Of a stretch of DNA of 64,000 bases, positions 26,102-34,797 are shown piece by piece. This DNA comes from an uncultured Alphaproteobacteria bacterium. Lineage in GTDB: Bacteria; Pseudomonadota; Alphaproteobacteria; Rhodobacterales; Rhodobacteraceae. A program made the translations under genes and the position numbers. The notes below the pieces were generated by a model that saw nothing but the letters and a program-made list of their open reading frames with translations, made no database searches and was not told the origin of the DNA. The stretch lies in the NCBI GenBank assembly GCA_902562285.1, contig CACESU010000004.1, positions 1 through 64,000 on the forward strand, given 5' to 3'. Position 1 is the stretch's first letter, and the number at the start of each line of letters is the position of its first letter.

Positions 26102-26992
26102 TTATTTCAATTGCTTATGTTTTATAGGAACTTTTATGTAACTTGTTCCGTTATCTTCCTCAGGAGGAAGATTTCCAGCCCTCATATTTACCTGAATAGA
26201 AGGTATCATTAATTCTGGAGCAGGCAATGTTTTATCTCTTTCAGTTCTAAGTTTTACAAAATTTTGTTCTGAGACGTTATTTCCGATATGTATATTATTT
26301 TTCTTTTGATCAAGGACTGTTGTTTCCCAAGCAGGATCCCTTTGATTTGGCATGTAATCATGACAGACAAATAGTCGGGTCTTATCTGGCAAGGTTAATA
26401 TTCTCTGTATTGATTTATAAAGTTGCTCAGCACTACCACCTGGAAAATCCGCTCTGGCAGTTCCTCCATCAGGCATGAACAAAGTATCTCCAACAAAAAC
26501 TGCATCACCTATAAGATGAGCCATACAAGCAGGAGTATGACCTGGTGTTGCTATTGTTTTCGATAATATATTTCCTAATTTATATTCATCATTATCAGAA
26601 AGTAATTTATCAAATTGGCTACCATCTAACTCAAATTCAGTACCTGCATTGTAAATTTTTCCAAATAATTTTTGTACCTTTATAATTTCTTTTGAGATGC
26701 ATAATTTTCCTCCAAGCTTTTTTTGAATATAAGGCGCAGCAGAAAGATGATCAGCATGTACGTGAGTTTCTATTAACCACTCAACATCAAGTTTATTTTC
26801 ATTTATAAAATTAATAACTGAGTCTGCATGCTCAAAATAAATAGTGCCTGTCGAATAATCAAAATCTAGTACAGTATCCAATATAGCGCATAGATTTGTT
26901 GTGCTATCGATAACTACATAGCTAACAGTACCAGATTGTTTATGAAAAAAACCTTTTACTATGGGAATTAAATTAGTTTCTAAACTATTCAT
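26102..26992 (-). CDS. MBL-fold metallohydrolase, persulfide dioxygenase/ETHE1-like
   Basis: A 296-residue metallo-beta-lactamase fold protein. ETHVHADHLSAAP carries His77, His79, Asp81 and His82; GHTPACM (151-157) contains His152; GDTLF contains Asp169; and FVCHDY a further His. The H-x-H-A-D-H form and the overall layout resemble ETHE1/SDO persulfide dioxygenases, which use a mononuclear iron and glutathione persulfide. The rhodanese gene in the same run and glutathione synthesis at 54.5 kb support that reading. A glyoxalase II-like function is the alternative. Confidence 0.82.
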   Translation of the reverse strand: MNSLETNLIPIVKGFFHKQSGTVSYVVIDSTTNLCAILDTVLDFDYSTGTIYFEHADSVINFINENKLDVEWLIETHVHADHLSAAPYIQKKLGGKLCISKEIIKVQKLFGKIYNAGTEFELDGSQFDKLLSDNDEYKLGNILSKTIATPGHTPACMAHLIGDAVFVGDTLFMPDGGTARADFPGGSAEQLYKSIQRILTLPDKTRLFVCHDYMPNQRDPAWETTVLDQKKNNIHIGNNVSEQNFVKLRTERDKTLPAPELMIPSIQVNMRAGNLPPEEDNGTSYIKVPIKHKQLK

Positions 26993-27150
26993 TAGAGTTT
27001 CCTTGATTTAATAATAGTCTTAAGTAAATTTTTATTCAAACATAGAATTATCTTAATTAAAATCTACCATTAATTATATTGAAACGTAGGGTCAATTTAC
27101 ACTTGCTATTTTCAAACTGCTCTTTTAATAAAACCAAGAGGATTACAATA

Positions 27151-27840
27151 ATGTTTGATAGATCAATTAAAATTGCACCTTCTATACTTTCTGCAGATTT
27201 TGCAAATTTTGGTAAAGAGTGCGAAGCTATTGAAAATCAAGGATGTGACTGGGTGCATGTAGATGTTATGGATGGTCACTTTGTTCCTAACATCACTTTT
27301 GGTCCTGCTATGTGTAAAGCGATACGTCCACATATAAAAACTGTGATGGATGTTCATCTAATGATTTCTCCAGTTGACAGCTATGTAGAAGATTTTGTTA
27401 ATTCAGGAGCTGATATAATAACTGCTCATGTAGAAGCAACTCCTCATATTCATAGGACAATCCAGTTAATCAAAAGTTTTGGGATTAAAGCAGGTGTTGC
27501 ACTAAATCCATCTACTCCTGTAGAAAGTATTGAGTACCTCTTAGATATTATTGATTTAGTTTGTGTCATGACAGTCAATCCGGGCTTTGGGGGACAAAAA
27601 TTTATAGAAAGCCAAGTAGAAAAAGTTTCAAAGTTGAGATCAATGATTGGAGAATTACCGATACATATTGAAATAGATGGGGGTATTACACCAGCTACTG
27701 CTCCTCTTGTTGCAAAAGCTGGGGCGGATGTTTTGGTTGCAGGGTCCGGAGTATTTTCTGGTGGTTCTGTTAGTAACCCAGCTAATTATGGTGTAAACAT
27801 AAATTCTATTCGATTGGCTGCAGAACAATCTTTGAAGTAA
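27151..27840 (+). CDS. rpe: ribulose-phosphate 3-epimerase
   Basis: A 229-residue TIM-barrel enzyme that interconverts ribulose 5-phosphate and xylulose 5-phosphate. IAPSILSADF (6-15), HVDVMDGHFVPNITFGP (about 35-51) and MTVNPGFGGQKF are diagnostic, including the metal and catalytic His and Asp residues. The ATG at 27151 with AGAGG at 27137-27141 fits the usual N-terminus; an in-frame start at 27079 would add 24 unconserved residues. It is divergent from the MBL-fold gene and 18 bp ahead of the thioredoxin-fold gene. Confidence 0.95.
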   Translation: MFDRSIKIAPSILSADFANFGKECEAIENQGCDWVHVDVMDGHFVPNITFGPAMCKAIRPHIKTVMDVHLMISPVDSYVEDFVNSGADIITAHVEATPHIHRTIQLIKSFGIKAGVALNPSTPVESIEYLLDIIDLVCVMTVNPGFGGQKFIESQVEKVSKLRSMIGELPIHIEIDGGITPATAPLVAKAGADVLVAGSGVFSGGSVSNPANYGVNINSIRLAAEQSLK

Positions 27841-27858
27841 TAATAGAAAGGAATAAAA

Positions 27859-28410
27859 ATGGCCGCGATACCTCCAGTTTGTGACTTTGATTGGCTAGCA
27901 CCCGACTTCAATTTAATAGGAGTTGACCAAAAAAAATATAGTTTAGATTCTGTAAAAGGAAAAAACGGAACCTTAATTATGTTTATATGTAATCATTGTC
28001 CATATGTTCTCGCAGTATTAGATCGAATTATTCGTGATAGTAAAGATTTAATAGATCACGGAATTGGCGTTGCCGCTATTTCATCAAATGATGTAGAAAC
28101 TTATCCTGAAGATAGTTTTGAAAATATGATTAAATTATCAAGTGAGAATAGTTTTCCGTTTCCTTACCTTTTTGATGGAGATCAATCAGTAGCAAGAAAA
28201 TATGATGCGATCTGTACACCTGATTTTTTTGGATTTAACTCTAGTCTGGGTTTACAATACAGAGGAAGATTGGATGCATCAAGAAAAGAAGCTGGACCTA
28301 AAGATCTTAGAAGGGATCTTTTTGAAGCAATGTCTTTAGTTGCTCAAACCGGCAAAGGACCAGAAGATCAAATATCTTCAATGGGATGTTCTATAAAGTG
28401 GAAAAATTAA
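27859..28410 (+). CDS. thioredoxin-fold protein, AhpC/TSA-like
   Basis: A 183-residue cytoplasmic protein of the thioredoxin/AhpC superfamily. FICNHCPYV (42-50) contains a Cys44-x2-Cys47 redox pair where thioredoxins have WCGPC, and AAISSNDVETYPEDSFENM is the segment typical of this family. The exact role (peroxide reduction or thiol-disulfide exchange) is unknown. AGAAAGGA lies upstream of the ATG. No terminator is clear before the riboswitch region. Confidence 0.88.
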   Translation: MAAIPPVCDFDWLAPDFNLIGVDQKKYSLDSVKGKNGTLIMFICNHCPYVLAVLDRIIRDSKDLIDHGIGVAAISSNDVETYPEDSFENMIKLSSENSFPFPYLFDGDQSVARKYDAICTPDFFGFNSSLGLQYRGRLDASRKEAGPKDLRRDLFEAMSLVAQTGKGPEDQISSMGCSIKWKN

Positions 28411-28445
28411 TTTAAAAAGATTTTATTTAATCAAATAAAAAACTA

Positions 28446-28474
28446 TTGACCGGATAATTAATTTGTAGCTAAAT
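28446..28474 (+). promoter_or_regulatory. candidate promoter of the riboswitch transcript
   Basis: TTGACC (28446-28451) and CTAAAT (28469-28474) are 17 bp apart. Start of transcription would fall near 28480, just before the first hairpin (TGCTTCTTTA at 28487-28496 with TAAAGAAGCA at 28501-28510) and the cobalamin aptamer. Pattern match by eye. Confidence 0.4.
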
Positions 28475-28504
28475 TGTTAAATGGTTTGCTTCTTTATTTT
28501 TAAA

Positions 28505-28645
28505 GAAGCAATTAAAAGGGAATACGGTTAAATACCGTAGCTGCCCCCGCAACTGTAAGTGGGTAGAGTTAGTCCAAAATGCCACTGAATTTTTGGGAAG
28601 GCGGATTAAACTCATCGATCCACGAGCCAGGAGACCTGCCATAAC
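28505..28645 (+). promoter_or_regulatory. cobalamin (B12) riboswitch aptamer
   Basis: The leader of the BtuB-like gene holds the conserved cobalamin riboswitch elements in order: AAAAGGGAATA near 28514-28524, GCTGCCCCCGCAACTGTAA (about 28540-28558), GCCACTG (28581-28587), GGAAGGC (28596-28602) and the B12 box AGCCAGGAGACCTGCC (28625-28640). Binding of adenosylcobalamin or a related form normally shuts off the downstream uptake gene. A perfect 10 bp hairpin precedes the aptamer. The outer limits are approximate. Confidence 0.95.
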
Positions 28646-28648
28646 TTT

Positions 28649-28757
28649 CACCTACCTTAGGTACGGGGTGTGCTTAATGGGCGGTTTTCCGTAAAGGTGG
28701 AATTCAACCTTTGCGGTAGATCATTCTTCCGCATTAACTTAAGTGACTTTAAAGTCA
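28649..28757 (+). promoter_or_regulatory. probable riboswitch expression platform
   Basis: Between the B12 box and the start codon are several hairpins: CACC-TACCT with AGGTA-GGTG (28649-28670); CCGTAAAGGT with ACCTTTGCGG (28689-28716, one G-U pair); a short alternative GCGG (28713-28716) with CCGC (28729-28732) that would compete with the second; and the 14 bp palindrome TGACTTTAAAGTCA (28744-28757). No T-run follows any of them, so control of translation is more likely than termination. The exact switch is inference. Confidence 0.5.
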
Positions 28758-28776
28758 TAAATAACGTGGAGGTAAT

Positions 28777-30591
28777 ATGTCCATTTTAAAAAAATTTTCT
28801 TTTACATTATTTATATTTTCATTTGCTACAAAAATTTTATCTCAAGATTTTGTTTTGGATCAAATTACTGTATCAGCAAATAAAATTAACACACCAATCA
28901 GTCAAACTGGTACTAATATTTCAATTATTAATAAAGATGCGATTGGTGAGAGTACTGGCAACTTCTTTTCTGAAATTATTGATAATGCAACTGGTGTAAC
29001 AGTTTACCAATCTGGACCTGTTGGAACAATTACTAATATTTACACAAGAGGATTTGGAAATAAATATTCAAAAATATATTATAATGGAATAGAAATGTCA
29101 GATATAACTGCACCTCAAGTGACACCTGAAGTTAGAGGCATTACGAGTAATAATCTTAATAAAATTGAAATACTTCAAGGCAGTCAATCAGCTCTTTATG
29201 GATCTGAAGCTATAGGAGGGACATATTTTCTTGAAAGCGAAAAAATTGGACAAAGTGGTAATGAAACAAATGTTGGACTCGAGTATGGTAGTTACAATAC
29301 TAGAAAGTTTAATTTTTCTACAGGCAGGAAATATGAAAATGGTTTCATTTCATTGAGCTATTCAAATTATCAAACTGATGGATTTACAGCATTAGAAAAA
29401 GATATTGCTAATCCAGAAGATGACGGATTTTCAAGTTCTGAAATTTTAATTAATTCAGAAACGGACCTTAAAAATGGAACAAAATTAAAATTTAATATTT
29501 TAAATATTTTAAATAAAGGAGATTACGATAATTCATTTGGAGGGACTCCAATTGAAAGAGATGTAACAGGATATTATTATGACCAAAATTTAAGAGGATT
29601 TAACTCTTTAATAGAAACAAGTAGTAATTCTGTTTTACATAAACTTTCATTAAATTCATTAGCTTCTAATAGGACTGAATACACTCCTTTTGGAAATTAT
29701 GACTATTATGGAACACGAACAAATTTAGACTATCAAGCTCAGCTAAATCCTAGTTTTGGAAATTTTGTTCTTGGAGTTGGTGCAGTAAATGATGTTGCTG
29801 ATATTGACGATAAAAAGAAAGAAGTCACTACAATTTCCACATTTTCCTCGATCCTAACAAAACCAACTGATAACTCTACTTTTGATATTACTGTTCGTTT
29901 AGATAGTCATTCTAAATTTGGAAATAAAACAACTGGCAGAATTGCAGCTACATATAAGCCTACTGAAGATTTAACTTTTAAAGTTGGTGGTGGTACTGGT
30001 TTTAGAGCGCCATCACTTTATGAATTATTTACTCAATGGGGTGGTAATTCAAAATTAAAACCAGAGAATAGTACAAATATCGATGCTGGTTTAAACTATG
30101 TATTAGTAAATTCAGGATTAGAATTACAGGCAAGCGTGTTTAATACTGAAGTGAAGGACGAAATAATATATTCTTTTTCTGAGGGGTATAGCCAAAGTGT
30201 GAATTCTACTAAAAGACAAGGTTTATCAGTAGGTTTTGATTATAAAATATCTGATTTGTCTAAAATAAACTTAAGGTATTCCACCACAACAGATGAGAAA
30301 GGAAATAACGTATCCAGAATTCCCAAAAATTCCATTTCATTAAATGGTCAAACTATTTTGTTTGGAAAATTAAGTATTTCAGGAAACTTGAAAGTTGTTC
30401 GTGACTTGGAAGAATCTGGGGAGAAGATGGAAGATTATAATTTATTAAACTCTAAACTTAATTATCCATTAACAGACAATACTCAATTAACCTTGAGTGC
30501 AGAAAATCTTTTAGATGAGAATTATGAAACGGCTAAAGGATACAGTACATCTAAACGTGCTTTTTACTTAGGATATAATGCGAAATTTTAA
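28777..30591 (+). CDS. btuB: TonB-dependent vitamin B12 receptor, BtuB-like
   Basis: A 604-residue outer-membrane beta-barrel receptor. A signal peptide (about 1-22, ending LSQ) is followed by DFVLDQITVSANK, which contains a TonB-box-like stretch, then a plug domain (about 40-160) and a barrel ending in aromatic Phe (YNAKF). GTGFRAPSLYELF is the family motif in the barrel. Assignment to cobalamin rests on the riboswitch directly upstream and BtuB-like length. GGAGGT at 28768-28773 precedes the ATG. A TonB-like gene follows after 23 bp. Confidence 0.92.
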   Translation: MSILKKFSFTLFIFSFATKILSQDFVLDQITVSANKINTPISQTGTNISIINKDAIGESTGNFFSEIIDNATGVTVYQSGPVGTITNIYTRGFGNKYSKIYYNGIEMSDITAPQVTPEVRGITSNNLNKIEILQGSQSALYGSEAIGGTYFLESEKIGQSGNETNVGLEYGSYNTRKFNFSTGRKYENGFISLSYSNYQTDGFTALEKDIANPEDDGFSSSEILINSETDLKNGTKLKFNILNILNKGDYDNSFGGTPIERDVTGYYYDQNLRGFNSLIETSSNSVLHKLSLNSLASNRTEYTPFGNYDYYGTRTNLDYQAQLNPSFGNFVLGVGAVNDVADIDDKKKEVTTISTFSSILTKPTDNSTFDITVRLDSHSKFGNKTTGRIAATYKPTEDLTFKVGGGTGFRAPSLYELFTQWGGNSKLKPENSTNIDAGLNYVLVNSGLELQASVFNTEVKDEIIYSFSEGYSQSVNSTKRQGLSVGFDYKISDLSKINLRYSTTTDEKGNNVSRIPKNSISLNGQTILFGKLSISGNLKVVRDLEESGEKMEDYNLLNSKLNYPLTDNTQLTLSAENLLDENYETAKGYSTSKRAFYLGYNAKF

Positions 30592-30614
30592 TATAGTATC
30601 GGAAATTACTAAAA

Positions 30615-31730
30615 ATGAAATTTAATTTAGCTATCTCGTTATTGGTTCATGTAGTAATATTTGCATTTTTAAATATTCATAAAAATGAAAAATCAAGTGA
30701 CGAATTAATTTCGAGTGTTTCTGTTATTAGCCAAAACTATTATGACGCTTTAATCTCTAGGAAACCGGATATAAATCATAATTTAATTCAAAAACAAACA
30801 GATGTTATAAAATTAGAAGAAGAATTAGATTTTGATATAGCTAATCCAAATGAAAAATTTATAAATATTGAAAAAAAAGTTCTGGCTAAACTGGATAATG
30901 TTGAACTTGATTTATTCAAACAAAATTTAAAATTACCAGAAAATCAAATTCCTAATATACAAAATAAAAATTTATATGAATTTAAATCTTCACATTCAAT
31001 CCAAGTTTCTGAAAATCATAAACTTGATATTGATAAGTCTATTTTTGAAAGGGAAAAAGGACTAGGATTTAAAGTACCTATTTTACAAAACAGAGATAAT
31101 TCAACTGAAGATGAAATTATGAAATTCTTTTCAAATAATAAAATCAAATATAGAGATGTTAAAAATTCAAACGCAGATATATTATTTTCTGCAAATAAGT
31201 ATTTGAAAAAATCAGAAAAAATATTAGAAAATAAAATCAAGTTATCTGGAAATTCTTATTTTAATAAACCAACCAATAGTCCCAATTTGGATGATTTTTC
31301 AAATCAACTTGCACGGTTGGCCTCTAATAAGATTATAAAAGAATTGGTATTTAGAAAATACGATCAAACAAATCAAAACTATAAGCAAACAAATACAAAT
31401 GTTAAATCAAATACAGTACAACAAAACAACAGTCAGGTAGCAAAATCTCTAAAAGAATGGGGCAATTTGATTTTGGTAGTTATAAACTCTAAAATCAAAT
31501 ATCCAAAAATTGCCTTAAATAAAAACATAAGTGGGCAAGTTTTAGTGAGATTGAAAATCTCAACTAAAGGTAATCTAAAAACAATAAAAATTCTGAAATC
31601 TTCAGGTTTTTCTATTCTTGATAATGAAGTGTTAAGAGCTATAAAGACAACAAATTATTTTCCATCAGCACCCAAACCTCTTGATAGTAAGAATTATACT
31701 TTTAAGTTACCTGTTAAATTTGAAATATAG
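30615..31730 (+). CDS. TonB-like energy transducer
   Basis: A 371-residue protein with one N-terminal membrane helix (about 4-19, including a His in LLVHVVIFAF), a long periplasmic stretch rich in Asn, Lys, Ser and Gln, and a C-terminal TonB domain. That domain (about 285-371) shows GQVLVRLKISTKGNL, ILKSSGFSILDNEVLRAI and a final aromatic/charged strand. The normal Pro-rich spacer of TonB is missing, as expected for such an AT-rich genome. No exbB or exbD is near, so the proton-motive partners are elsewhere. It probably serves the BtuB-like receptor. Confidence 0.85.
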   Translation: MKFNLAISLLVHVVIFAFLNIHKNEKSSDELISSVSVISQNYYDALISRKPDINHNLIQKQTDVIKLEEELDFDIANPNEKFINIEKKVLAKLDNVELDLFKQNLKLPENQIPNIQNKNLYEFKSSHSIQVSENHKLDIDKSIFEREKGLGFKVPILQNRDNSTEDEIMKFFSNNKIKYRDVKNSNADILFSANKYLKKSEKILENKIKLSGNSYFNKPTNSPNLDDFSNQLARLASNKIIKELVFRKYDQTNQNYKQTNTNVKSNTVQQNNSQVAKSLKEWGNLILVVINSKIKYPKIALNKNISGQVLVRLKISTKGNLKTIKILKSSGFSILDNEVLRAIKTTNYFPSAPKPLDSKNYTFKLPVKFEI

Positions 31731-31789
31731 ATTGTAATTTAATTTGCTAATTCAAACTAATATACAAAAATTTTTATTATTCTGAGAAT

Positions 31790-33283
31790 TTACGTTCCAC
31801 AGAAAGTTTGGGTAACTTCTTCATTTGGTAATGGAACAAAGGTTAAGGGATCATCAAAACTTCTTATTTTTTTTGGTTTATTCAATTCATTTAAATAATT
31901 AGTAAGTATTTTCCTATCATTTGTTTCTATCACTTTATTTAATATTTTTTCTACTAAATGATTACGAGGAATTATGGAGGGATTATTTTTTAAAATAATC
32001 TTGATACTGTCTTTTTTGTTTTTATTTTCAGAACTTAATCTATCTATCCATTTATGGTACCAATCAGATGATTTTATTTTACTTAAGATTTGAAAGTTTT
32101 TTGAAGATGTATCTGTTTTATTGTCATCATTTTCAAGTAAAAAGGATAGAGAATAAAAAGAATTATTAAAATCTAGTTGTTGGTTTTGAAGTAGATTTAA
32201 GAATTCTTCAATGAGAATTTTATCTGTTTTCTTATGATTTTCTATTCCTAATTTTAGACACATGTTTGAAATCCAATTACTTTCATATAATGTAGCAAAT
32301 TCACCTAAGATTTCCTCGGCGCTCTTTATAGATTTATCTATGTTTTTATTTAATAATGGTAGTAGGGTTTCAGCAAATCTTGTTAGGTTCCATAACATTA
32401 TATTTGGCTGATTTTTGTAAGAATATCTACCTTGATAATCTATTGAACTAAATACCTTATTATAGTCAAAAGCATCCATAAATGCGCATGGTCCATAGTC
32501 TATTGTTTCACCAGATAAGCATGTGTTATCAGTATTCATAACACCATGAATAAATCCTACACTCATCCATTTACTTATTAAGTCAGCTTGGGATTTAATA
32601 ATTTCCATCAAAAAACTTTCATAAATATTTTTTGAAGATAATGAAGATTGAAAATTTCTTTTGATAATATAATCTGATAGGATTTTTATTTCTTTTGTCA
32701 TTTGTCTTGCTGCAAAATATTGAAATGTACCAACTCTAATATGGCTACTGGCTGTTCTTACCAAAATTGCGCCAGGTAATATTTTTTCTCTTATTACTTT
32801 TTCCCCAGTTGTAATTGCTGCAAGACTTCTTGTAGTAGGTACATTAATCGAATTCATATATTCTGAGATTATGTATTCTCTCAATACTGGTCCAAGAGTG
32901 GCTCTCCCATCACCTGATCTAGAAAAAGGTGTTTTTCCAGATCCTTTAAGATGGATATCTTTCAAATTACCTTTCTTATCTTTAACCTCTCCCAAAAGAA
33001 TCGCTCTTCCATCTCCAAGTTGAGGCACAAATGATCCAAATTGATGTCCAGCATATGCTAGTGCAATTGGTTTAGAGTCTTTAATTAAATTTTGTCCAGA
33101 AAGAAATTGAATGCCATCTCTTTTCATTAACCAAGAATAATCTAGGTTTAGTTTCTCTGAAAGCTTTTGGTTAACTAAAAAAAGACCCACATCGGGCATT
33201 TTCTCTGGTTTCACCCTCTTAAAGAATGTTTCTGGTAATGAATTATAGGAGTTTTCAAATTTTACTTTTGAATGATTTTCCAT
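31790..33283 (-). CDS. selO: SelO/YdiU family protein AMPylase
   Basis: A 497-residue pseudokinase-fold enzyme of the SelO family, which transfers AMP to protein side chains and is tied to redox stress. Family segments are AYAGHQFGSFVPQLGDGRA (about 74-92), LKGSGKTPFSRSGDGRA and VMNTDNTCLSGETIDYGPCA, with the metal-binding Asn and Asp. The C-terminus ends QTFCGT, with a Cys where some homologues carry selenocysteine. It is convergent with the TonB-like gene (59 bp gap, no clear terminator). Confidence 0.92.
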   Translation of the reverse strand: MENHSKVKFENSYNSLPETFFKRVKPEKMPDVGLFLVNQKLSEKLNLDYSWLMKRDGIQFLSGQNLIKDSKPIALAYAGHQFGSFVPQLGDGRAILLGEVKDKKGNLKDIHLKGSGKTPFSRSGDGRATLGPVLREYIISEYMNSINVPTTRSLAAITTGEKVIREKILPGAILVRTASSHIRVGTFQYFAARQMTKEIKILSDYIIKRNFQSSLSSKNIYESFLMEIIKSQADLISKWMSVGFIHGVMNTDNTCLSGETIDYGPCAFMDAFDYNKVFSSIDYQGRYSYKNQPNIMLWNLTRFAETLLPLLNKNIDKSIKSAEEILGEFATLYESNWISNMCLKLGIENHKKTDKILIEEFLNLLQNQQLDFNNSFYSLSFLLENDDNKTDTSSKNFQILSKIKSSDWYHKWIDRLSSENKNKKDSIKIILKNNPSIIPRNHLVEKILNKVIETNDRKILTNYLNELNKPKKIRSFDDPLTFVPLPNEEVTQTFCGT

Positions 33284-33313
33284 TTCAAACTAAGTAACGG
33301 TTTATTTATAGTC

Positions 33314-34627
33314 TCAATATTTATCTAGTGTATTTCTAAATTTATCAACTATTTCGTCTATATGTTTTTTTTCAGAAATAAACATAGGTGCTACAATTCC
33401 AGAATCCCCTGTGAACTTAACATGTAAACCGTTCCAGAAAAGATCTTTCTGCAACTTTCCCCCACATTTTCCTGGATTTTCATCCATATGCATTTCCACT
33501 CCTGCCATTAAACCAATTCCTCTTACATCTTTTACAAGTTTGTGGTCACTAAGTGAGAAAATACAATCTAAAAAATATGGAGACAAATCATTAGCTTTTT
33601 CAAAAAGTCCCTCTTCTTCATAAATTTTAAGTGAAGCTAAACCCGCAGCACATGCAGCAGGATGACCAGAATATGTATAACCATGAAAAAACTCAATTGC
33701 ATTTTCATTTGCGTTATCAGTTACGGCTTCATATATCTCATCTCTTACACATACTGCACCCATAGGCATTGAACCATTTGTTAGTGCTTTTGCCATAGTC
33801 ATAATATCAGGCTTTACATTGAATTTATCTGATGCAAAATTAGTTCCCATACGCCCAAAACCAGTTATAACCTCATCAAAAATGAGAAGAATACCATTAT
33901 CATCACAAATTTCTCGGAGTCTTTCTAAATAACCTATTGGTGGAACTAATGTTCCTGTAGAACCTGCTACGGGTTCTACTATACATGCAGCTATTGTCTG
34001 ACCCCCGTAGGTTTGTACGAACCTATGCAAATCATTTGCTAGTTCCCTACCATTTTTAGGTTGACCTTTAACGCAGAGCTCTTCGCCAGTCCATGTATGC
34101 CTCATCATAACAACACCAGGCATTACTATAGGAAAGGTTTTTCTATTGTTTACCATTCCCGAAAGAGAAACCCCCCCCATATTTACTCCATGATATGCTC
34201 TCTCTCTACTAACAAATCTATGTCTATTTTCTCCAATTGCAGAATGATAGGCCATTGTTATTTTTAATGCAGTATCAACTGCTTCAGATCCAGAATTTAC
34301 AAAAAATACATGGTTAAGACCTTCAGGTGTAAGTTCAGATACTCTATCTGCTAATTTAAAACTTTCTTGATGACTAGTTCCAAAAGGTGAAGTATATGTA
34401 TTAATTTTCATCTGTTCGTGGACTGCCTCAATTATTTTTGGGTGGCAATGTCCTGCTGGGCAGCAAAAAAGGCCTGATGATCCATCAATTACTTTAGATC
34501 CCATGTGATTATCCATGTAGACACCAGAAGCTTGGCTTATTAATCGTGGATTTGCTTTAAAACCCCTATTATCCGTAAAGGGCATCCAATGATTTTCTAG
34601 TGAATTTCTGTTTACATTATATGCCAT
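33314..34627 (-). CDS. class III aminotransferase, omega-amino acid:pyruvate type
   Basis: A 437-residue PLP enzyme. PLP Lys280 lies in TMAKALTNG, the cofactor Asp251 in IFDEVITGFGRMG, and VNSGSEAVDTALKI (about 110-123) binds phosphate. HWMPFTDNRGFKANPR near the N-terminus is typical of beta-alanine or omega-amino acid:pyruvate transaminases, which move an amine from beta-alanine, taurine or similar compounds to pyruvate. It is divergent from phosphotransacetylase, a pair sometimes seen with taurine degradation, but no sulfoacetaldehyde acetyltransferase is in the window. Confidence 0.88.
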   Translation of the reverse strand: MAYNVNRNSLENHWMPFTDNRGFKANPRLISQASGVYMDNHMGSKVIDGSSGLFCCPAGHCHPKIIEAVHEQMKINTYTSPFGTSHQESFKLADRVSELTPEGLNHVFFVNSGSEAVDTALKITMAYHSAIGENRHRFVSRERAYHGVNMGGVSLSGMVNNRKTFPIVMPGVVMMRHTWTGEELCVKGQPKNGRELANDLHRFVQTYGGQTIAACIVEPVAGSTGTLVPPIGYLERLREICDDNGILLIFDEVITGFGRMGTNFASDKFNVKPDIMTMAKALTNGSMPMGAVCVRDEIYEAVTDNANENAIEFFHGYTYSGHPAACAAGLASLKIYEEEGLFEKANDLSPYFLDCIFSLSDHKLVKDVRGIGLMAGVEMHMDENPGKCGGKLQKDLFWNGLHVKFTGDSGIVAPMFISEKKHIDEIVDKFRNTLDKY

Positions 34628-34797
34628 TATTTTCCCCCAAAATATATTTAATTAAATAATTGCAGATATTGTCTATATTATAATTTACTAAATTTATATT
34701 TACTAGTAGATTTCTCGTTTTAAATTAATTTTTTGAGTATATAATGCTATTTGATAAGCTAAACAAATAATTCCAGCAGTAATTTCTATAACTTAAT

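Noticed and set aside
27079-27150. Longer N-terminus for ribulose-phosphate epimerase
   Set aside because: The extra 24 residues are not typical of the family, and AGAGG serves the ATG at 27151.
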